This document shows positions 14,551 to 18,663 of a stretch of 18,663 nucleotides of DNA, piece after piece. The notes below the pieces were generated by a model, which did no database searches, was not told the DNA's origin, and was given only the letters and a program-made list of their open reading frames with translations. A program made the translations under genes and the position numbers. Location: positions 1 to 18,663 of the forward strand of contig CAZITV010000030.1 in NCBI GenBank assembly GCA_964542255.1. The letters are read 5' to 3'. The stretch comes from CAYMSF01 sp964542255. GTDB taxonomy: Bacteria > Verrucomicrobiota > Lentisphaeria > Victivallales > Victivallaceae. Numbering within the stretch: position 1 is the first letter of the stretch; each line of letters begins with the position of its first letter.

Positions 14551-16854
14551 CTAATCTGCATTTTTACACGCTGCTTTAATAATAATTAACGTTGTCAGTA
14601 ATACATATCTGTTAAAATCGCGACGGGAGTATTTTAATTCGGTCCACAAATTGACAATTGTCCAAGCAACGACAGCGTTATACTCATTAAGCAGCAGTTT
14701 CGGGTGATTGATTTCACCTTTTTTGTTAAAAGTCGAGGATATAATAGTATCAATGTTACTTTTATTTAGAGCTTGATTTAATATATTGTTTGCTGCCAGC
14801 CATGGAAGAAAAACACTTTCCAAAATTATTGCAAACTGTTCTTTGTCAAAATGATTATTTAATTGTTCTACATTACAGTGATTTTCGCCATAGCGGGATG
14901 AGAAATATTTGATTAGTTCTTCAATTGCGGCACCGGGAGCTTTGTCTTCGTTGGCAAATCCGGCAAAAACACTTGCCCGTTCTTTTGCAAAAGTTCTTCC
15001 GAGGGCAATTAACATTTGTTTTTTTAAAACATGATTGGTTTCACCCGAATAGGCAGCATAAATTTTTTTGCTAACAGAGAAGTCGCCAAGTTCTCCAAGT
15101 GCCTCAGCGACGTAAGGCCACAGTTGCCGGCAGCGTTCGATGGTTATAATGGCGCATAGTTCTTTAATTGCATTTATACCACCGATATTGGCTATGGCTT
15201 TTATACAAGTTTGCGCCAATGTAATATCTTTACTGTTAAGATATTTTACCAGTGCCGGGATAGCCTTTTCAGATTGCATTTGTCCCAAAGCCGCAGCTGT
15301 TGCTGACTGTATTCCCAATTCAGGAAAATCTAAAACTCTAATCAATTCTGATTCCAACTTTGGGTCGGCATCGCTGCCCTTGCGTGCTATATTTTTAACC
15401 GCACTTTCACGAACGCGGCTTGAGGGATTATACAAATCTGAAAGCAGCTCTGACGCTACCAAGTTACTCTCCGCTTTACCCAATGTGTCGATTCTGCTCT
15501 TTTCAGTTAAAGGTGAAGAGAGAATATGTGCATGATAAACGGCGAGAAACGGATTTTTAGCGAGTAATTTTTTTACTACAAACACGGTTGATTCGGCACC
15601 TGCTTCTTTATATGACGAGAAAAAGAAAATACTAAGGAAGTACAGTAGTGCCACGATTATTGCTAATACGTTGAATGGTGACAGTGTATAACTTCCAAAA
15701 ATATGTATTGAGCCAAGCACATCATAAACAAAACCGCTGCAAAATGCGCTTGCAAAACTTATCAGCCCAGTTATTGAAAAAAATGTCGCGATTAAAAAAC
15801 CTTGTTCTTTCTTATTCCCTAATGAAGTAATCAGAGAAAATGAACCGGTTGCAAGCCCCATATTGACGAATCCGCCAATCAAAACCGCAGGCAGTGCCCA
15901 GACCCAGCCAAAACCGGGTAATAATATTGCCCAAGCGATAAACTCTAAGCCTTTTGCAAATGCGCAGAACATTACAATTGGTTTTCGCCCATATTTTTTG
16001 CCGATAACGCCAAAAGCAAATGCTGAAAAAAAGCTAACCACACAACTTGCGGCCATTAACAACTGAATTGTAGTCATGCTATAGTTTAGAGATCTTTGCA
16101 TGAATATAAAAATAAAAGGTCCAATAAGGCACACCGCAAACGATTGTGTCCCAAAAAAATATACCAAGCGCCGGAATTGAGGATTTCGCCAAATTATTCT
16201 AAATCTTATCCAAAGTGATTGACGGTTGGTGCGGACTGTAATATCCGGATCCGGAATATTGGCAGAAATAGACAGTGAAAAAAATGCAAAAACAATGCCC
16301 ACGATAATTACATAAAAATATGTTATGCGGCATTCTCTGCCAAGTTGATCAATGACAAACCCGCAAATGATAGATGCTATCATCATAGTTATTTGCGACA
16401 AACCAACACGCCGGTTCCAAAAACTATTATTTTCTCTTGCCGGGACAATATCACCCATCCATGAAAACCATACTGATACGGTTAATTGGATGATTAATTG
16501 ACCAGCCGCGAACAAGATTACCAGTAGGAATACCGCTGCACTTTGATTCAGAAATGGCCAAACCAGTATTAGCATCGCAATAAGCAAAAACGAAAAATAA
16601 TGTGAAAAAACTAACGTAAACCAGAACCGCTTTCGCTTAAAATACCGCTGTTGGACAACTACCCCAATGATCTGAAACGGTATAAATAACATTGCCATTG
16701 AATTGATTAGCCCAATTTGAAAGTTGTCCAGCTTTAAGGCCAAGAAGAGTCCGGCGAGTACCGGACCGCCAACAGCAGCACCAAAAAATGACCATATTAC
16801 AGCAGAAGTAATTGCCAATGTTATGCCGCGTCTAATAACCCGATTTGATAACAT
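14551..16854 (-). CDS. MFS transporter fused to a HEAT-like repeat domain
   Basis: A 767-residue inner-membrane protein. Residues 10-415 are a major facilitator transporter with about 12 hydrophobic segments. GKKYGRKP (285-292) is the motif A loop of the second half, and VWFSWMGDIVP followed by FWNRR (128-149) is typical of an uncharacterised MFS subgroup. From about 465 to 640 the chain switches to helical HEAT/PBS-lyase-like repeats, for example SSRVRESAVKNIARKG (478-493), GIQSATAAALGQMQSEKAIPALVKYL (514-539) and LAQTCIKAIANIGGINAIKEL (546-566). These are likely a cytoplasmic protein-binding platform. The last 125 residues are unrecognised. The transported substrate cannot be inferred. The ATG lacks a strong ribosome-binding site (GGAA about 14 nt upstream). 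A fusion within one continuous frame is clear; its role is not. Confidence 0.85.
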   Translation of the reverse strand: MLSNRVIRRGITLAITSAVIWSFFGAAVGGPVLAGLFLALKLDNFQIGLINSMAMLFIPFQIIGVVVQQRYFKRKRFWFTLVFSHYFSFLLIAMLILVWPFLNQSAAVFLLVILFAAGQLIIQLTVSVWFSWMGDIVPARENNSFWNRRVGLSQITMMIASIICGFVIDQLGRECRITYFYVIIVGIVFAFFSLSISANIPDPDITVRTNRQSLWIRFRIIWRNPQFRRLVYFFGTQSFAVCLIGPFIFIFMQRSLNYSMTTIQLLMAASCVVSFFSAFAFGVIGKKYGRKPIVMFCAFAKGLEFIAWAILLPGFGWVWALPAVLIGGFVNMGLATGSFSLITSLGNKKEQGFLIATFFSITGLISFASAFCSGFVYDVLGSIHIFGSYTLSPFNVLAIIVALLYFLSIFFFSSYKEAGAESTVFVVKKLLAKNPFLAVYHAHILSSPLTEKSRIDTLGKAESNLVASELLSDLYNPSSRVRESAVKNIARKGSDADPKLESELIRVLDFPELGIQSATAAALGQMQSEKAIPALVKYLNSKDITLAQTCIKAIANIGGINAIKELCAIITIERCRQLWPYVAEALGELGDFSVSKKIYAAYSGETNHVLKKQMLIALGRTFAKERASVFAGFANEDKAPGAAIEELIKYFSSRYGENHCNVEQLNNHFDKEQFAIILESVFLPWLAANNILNQALNKSNIDTIISSTFNKKGEINHPKLLLNEYNAVVAWTIVNLWTELKYSRRDFNRYVLLTTLIIIKAACKNAD

Positions 16855-17345
16855 AAATTAATATTCCATGATTAATTAAATCATATCTGTCAATTTTCCA
16901 GAATAGACTAATAATGAATGCTCTGCTATTTTAGCGTTGAGCCGAATACATTGCGATAGAAAAGATAGCGGATTTTATCATTGACGGCGTCTCAGCCGCT
17001 TTGCGGCAAGCACAGTTTTATATTTATCTTAGGCTTGCCGACTGCCAGATATTTATATGTGATATCTTACAGCAATTTAAAATCAATCACCAAAATTCAT
17101 TTCTTAACTTTATTATTGTAAAATGCCCCCCCCAATGCCTCTTTGCTATTCACAATTATAACTCAAATTGCTGACAATTTAAGCAATTACTGGATGCCGC
17201 AATGCTTAAGATTGCCAAACTGTAACAAGACAATTTAGTGTGCTGAAGTCCCAGCAATCATTGCAAATAATTGACTTTGCATCTGATTTATAACAGAATT
17301 TAAACATTGAGTATATCTTTAAACTAAAACGAAGCGTTAGTAGCC
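16855..17345. other. 491-bp leader/intergenic region upstream of the MFS gene
   Basis: No gene is present. Read on the minus strand, it lies between the end of the TerB-like gene and the MFS start. It contains a cluster of competing hairpins (16985-17040), a run of eight C (17126-17133), small inverted repeats such as ATTGCT/AGCAAT near 17168-17190, and an AT-rich palindrome at 16868-16884. A TTGACA on the minus strand lies near 16890, but without a matching -10. Confidence 0.45.
16985..17040 (-). promoter_or_regulatory. Overlapping, mutually exclusive hairpins in the MFS leader
   Basis: Three stems compete. A pairs CGGCAAGC (17033-17040 region on the minus strand) with GCTTGCCG (17004-17011). 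B pairs GCCGC with GCGGC around an AAA loop (16995-17007). C pairs CGGC with GCCG (16985-16988 with 16995-16998). A and C can coexist, but B excludes both. This is the topology of an attenuator or riboswitch, though no U-run follows and no known riboswitch signature is seen. Confidence 0.35.
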
Positions 17346-18128
17346 TTACGTCAACGCTGACAGTTGATTTTTTATTAAAAGTACTTCGCGAATTGATTCT
17401 GACTCACTTTGAGCGAGATGTTGTAATTCAATAAACCTGTCAATTAAACGCTGTTCAGCAGTATGCAGTACCCCATCAACCATCGCGAGCTCGTACAAAT
17501 TGGCCAAAAAGCAAAGCTGTTGCTGGTGGTCAAGCGGTGTCTGTTGTATCAACTCGTCAAAACTGAAAAATTTAAAATATTCGTTAGCCAAGTTAATCCA
17601 GCCAACTTCGTTGACACAAATGGCATTAATTAATCGTTCCTCACCAGGAGATAAATTTTGGTCAAGCAGAGCCAAATGTTTCATGCATGCTGCCAATACT
17701 GCCAGGGGTTTAAGTTTCTCTGACTTTGCTGTGTCATAAAACCCGCCAGCTTCAGCTTGCCCCATTGTATCAACCACTGGTGAGTTAAATTTATTTAATA
17801 GTGCAGCACACGCCTTCCCTTCAAGGATTGAAAGTTTAATCAAAAATTCTTGATTGGTCACTCGTAAAACAAGCTGGCTGCTAAATTTATCCTGTTTGAA
17901 TGTAGCTGATGGCATATCTACGCCTAATGAAATTTGCTTTTCAGTGTAAACTAAGTCACCAAAGTTTTTGCCAAAGAGATAAATTACATCACAATAAGCA
18001 ACTAAATAGCTTTCGCCTGGCGCACCATTTAAGCCGCCGCAACCGCGCAGTACTGACAGATAATCTCTGTTTGGTCTAGCCTGTTCAAGTGTTTCTCGAA
18101 TTTTTTCAGGTAAAAAGGTATATTCCAT
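17346..18128 (-). CDS. PH-like / TerB-like domain protein
   Basis: A 260-residue cytoplasmic protein with no signal peptide or membrane segment. Residues about 20-115 are rich in beta strands (YLVAYCDVIYLFGKN, then SSQLVLRVTNQEFLIKLS) and look like a PH-type domain. Residues 138-255 are helical with two acidic patches, ALLDQNLSPGEERLINAI (153-170) and AMVDGVLHTAEQRLIDRF (215-232). Their D-G/N-x-x-x-x-x-E spacing resembles TerB (tellurite-resistance B) domains, which bind metal. Both domain calls rest on pattern, not on close identity. GAGAG lies 10-14 nt before the ATG. No other ter genes are near, so a role in tellurite resistance should not be assumed. Confidence 0.6.
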   Translation of the reverse strand: MEYTFLPEKIRETLEQARPNRDYLSVLRGCGGLNGAPGESYLVAYCDVIYLFGKNFGDLVYTEKQISLGVDMPSATFKQDKFSSQLVLRVTNQEFLIKLSILEGKACAALLNKFNSPVVDTMGQAEAGGFYDTAKSEKLKPLAVLAACMKHLALLDQNLSPGEERLINAICVNEVGWINLANEYFKFFSFDELIQQTPLDHQQQLCFLANLYELAMVDGVLHTAEQRLIDRFIELQHLAQSESESIREVLLIKNQLSALT

Positions 18129-18372
18129 AACCGATTCTCTCGGGATTAATCAAGATTAATAAATTGATACTGCATTAACAACAATTAAAATATATGCCTT
18201 GAGTACCAATTTGCAAGCTATTTGAACTAATTGAAATAATATTTTTCGTTAGTATTGAACAGGTCTAAAATTACAATTGGAGCATTTGTCCTATAAAGTC
18301 TGAAAGGACTTTAAAGCTGGTCCCTGTCCGTTTACTTTATTGTGAAGTTAAATAATTAAAAAGAAAATCACA

Positions 18373-18576
18373 ATGGAACGAAGTACTATATGTGATCGTG
18401 AAATGCAAATGCAGCGTCTAAAAATCAAAGAACTTAGCCAGTAGATGCAGAATCTTGCTGCCGCTGGTACTGGAATTTATCCTTGAGAAGCCTTGGACCT
18501 GGTAAATGTCATTAAAAGAAGTCTATATCACCTGCTCCGCTGGATTGAATATTCCCTCAAGCTACTGCGATTCTAA
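18373..18576 (+). pseudogene. Possible remnant of a ~67-codon gene with two in-frame stops
   Basis: From an ATG at 18373 the frame reads MERSTICDREMQMQRLKIKELSQ, then TAG (18442-18444), then MQNLAAAGTGIYP, TGA (18484-18486), then EALDLVNVIKRSLYHLLRWIEYSL and on to TAA (18574-18576). The text on both sides of each stop looks protein-like, with a coiled-coil-like start and an amphipathic end. No family was recognised. A chance frame is equally possible. Confidence 0.3.
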
Positions 18577-18615
18577 CCCAGTCTTATAATGTTCAGTATT
18601 ATTTTTACAAAAGGG

Positions 18616-18651
18616 AAGGGCTCAACAGCTGATGCATGCTATTGAGCCCTT
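18616..18651. terminator. Strong hairpin near the right end, possible terminator
   Basis: AAGGGCTCAA (18616-18625) and TTGAGCCCTT (18642-18651) form a perfect 10-bp stem with a 16-nt loop. The T-run after it is poor on both strands (TATACATTT on plus, CCCTTTTG on minus), so termination is plausible but not certain; it could serve a gene to the right on the minus strand. Confidence 0.45.
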
Positions 18652-18663
18652 ATACATTTAAAA

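Larger units (their letters stand above)
18129..18663. other. 535-bp region without an intact gene
   Basis: It holds a small hairpin, TAAAGTC/GACTTTA (18294-18313), an interrupted short reading frame (18373-18576) and a strong 10-bp hairpin near the right end (18616-18651). Nothing else could be supported. Confidence 0.45.

Noticed and set aside
15140..15535. Plus-strand 131-codon frame
   Set aside because: It is antisense to the HEAT-like repeats of the MFS protein; its Ala/Ile/Leu content mirrors that repeat region.

Overview
The window is AT-rich chromosomal DNA from a Gram-negative-type bacterium. It carries signal-peptide proteins, a periplasmic Prc-type protease, an FMN-binding secreted protein and an encoded tRNA CCA tail. 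The low GC, a zinc-ribbon Hanks-type kinase, a CE7 sugar esterase and a sigma factor with a long lysine-rich arm would fit the PVC superphylum, possibly Lentisphaerota. That placement is an inference from gene content and style; no marker here proves it.

Layout, left to right. 1-312 is intergenic or the unrecognised tail of something outside. 313-972 (+) is a secreted FMN-binding protein. 1225-3613 (+) is a fatty acid/phospholipid cluster, rpmF-plsX-fabH, behind a near-consensus promoter. 3624-6511 (-) is prc followed by rsmE, read as an operon convergent with fabH. After a 0.5 kb intergenic region comes tRNA-Arg(CCU) (7005-7080, -). A short-chain dehydrogenase with a TTG start overlaps by 8 bp a secreted protein of unknown function (7140-8583, -). 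A 0.66 kb non-coding region then separates divergent transcription.

9248-11514 (+) carries a sigma-70 factor of 680 residues followed by rpsU and a strong intrinsic terminator. The first ~406 sigma residues are a histone-like, lysine-rich low-complexity arm. 11632-11773 is a compact inverted-repeat element of unknown origin. 11987-12955 (+) is a CE7 acetyl-xylan esterase/cephalosporin-C deacetylase. On the minus strand follow a tail-anchored zinc-ribbon Ser/Thr kinase (12985-14319), an MFS transporter fused to a HEAT-like repeat domain (14551-16854) and a PH-like/TerB-like protein (17346-18128). The last 0.5 kb has no intact gene, but holds a short reading frame broken by TAG and TGA and ends in a strong hairpin.

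Most of the window is housekeeping: lipid initiation, ribosomal proteins, rRNA methylation, periplasmic proteolysis and transcription initiation. The least ordinary items are the sigma factor's lysine-rich arm and its linkage to rpsU, the MFS-HEAT fusion, the sensor-less tail-anchored kinase, the 142-bp inverted-repeat element, and competing hairpins upstream of the MFS gene. No CRISPR array, insertion sequence with transposase, prophage or recognisable defence system was seen.
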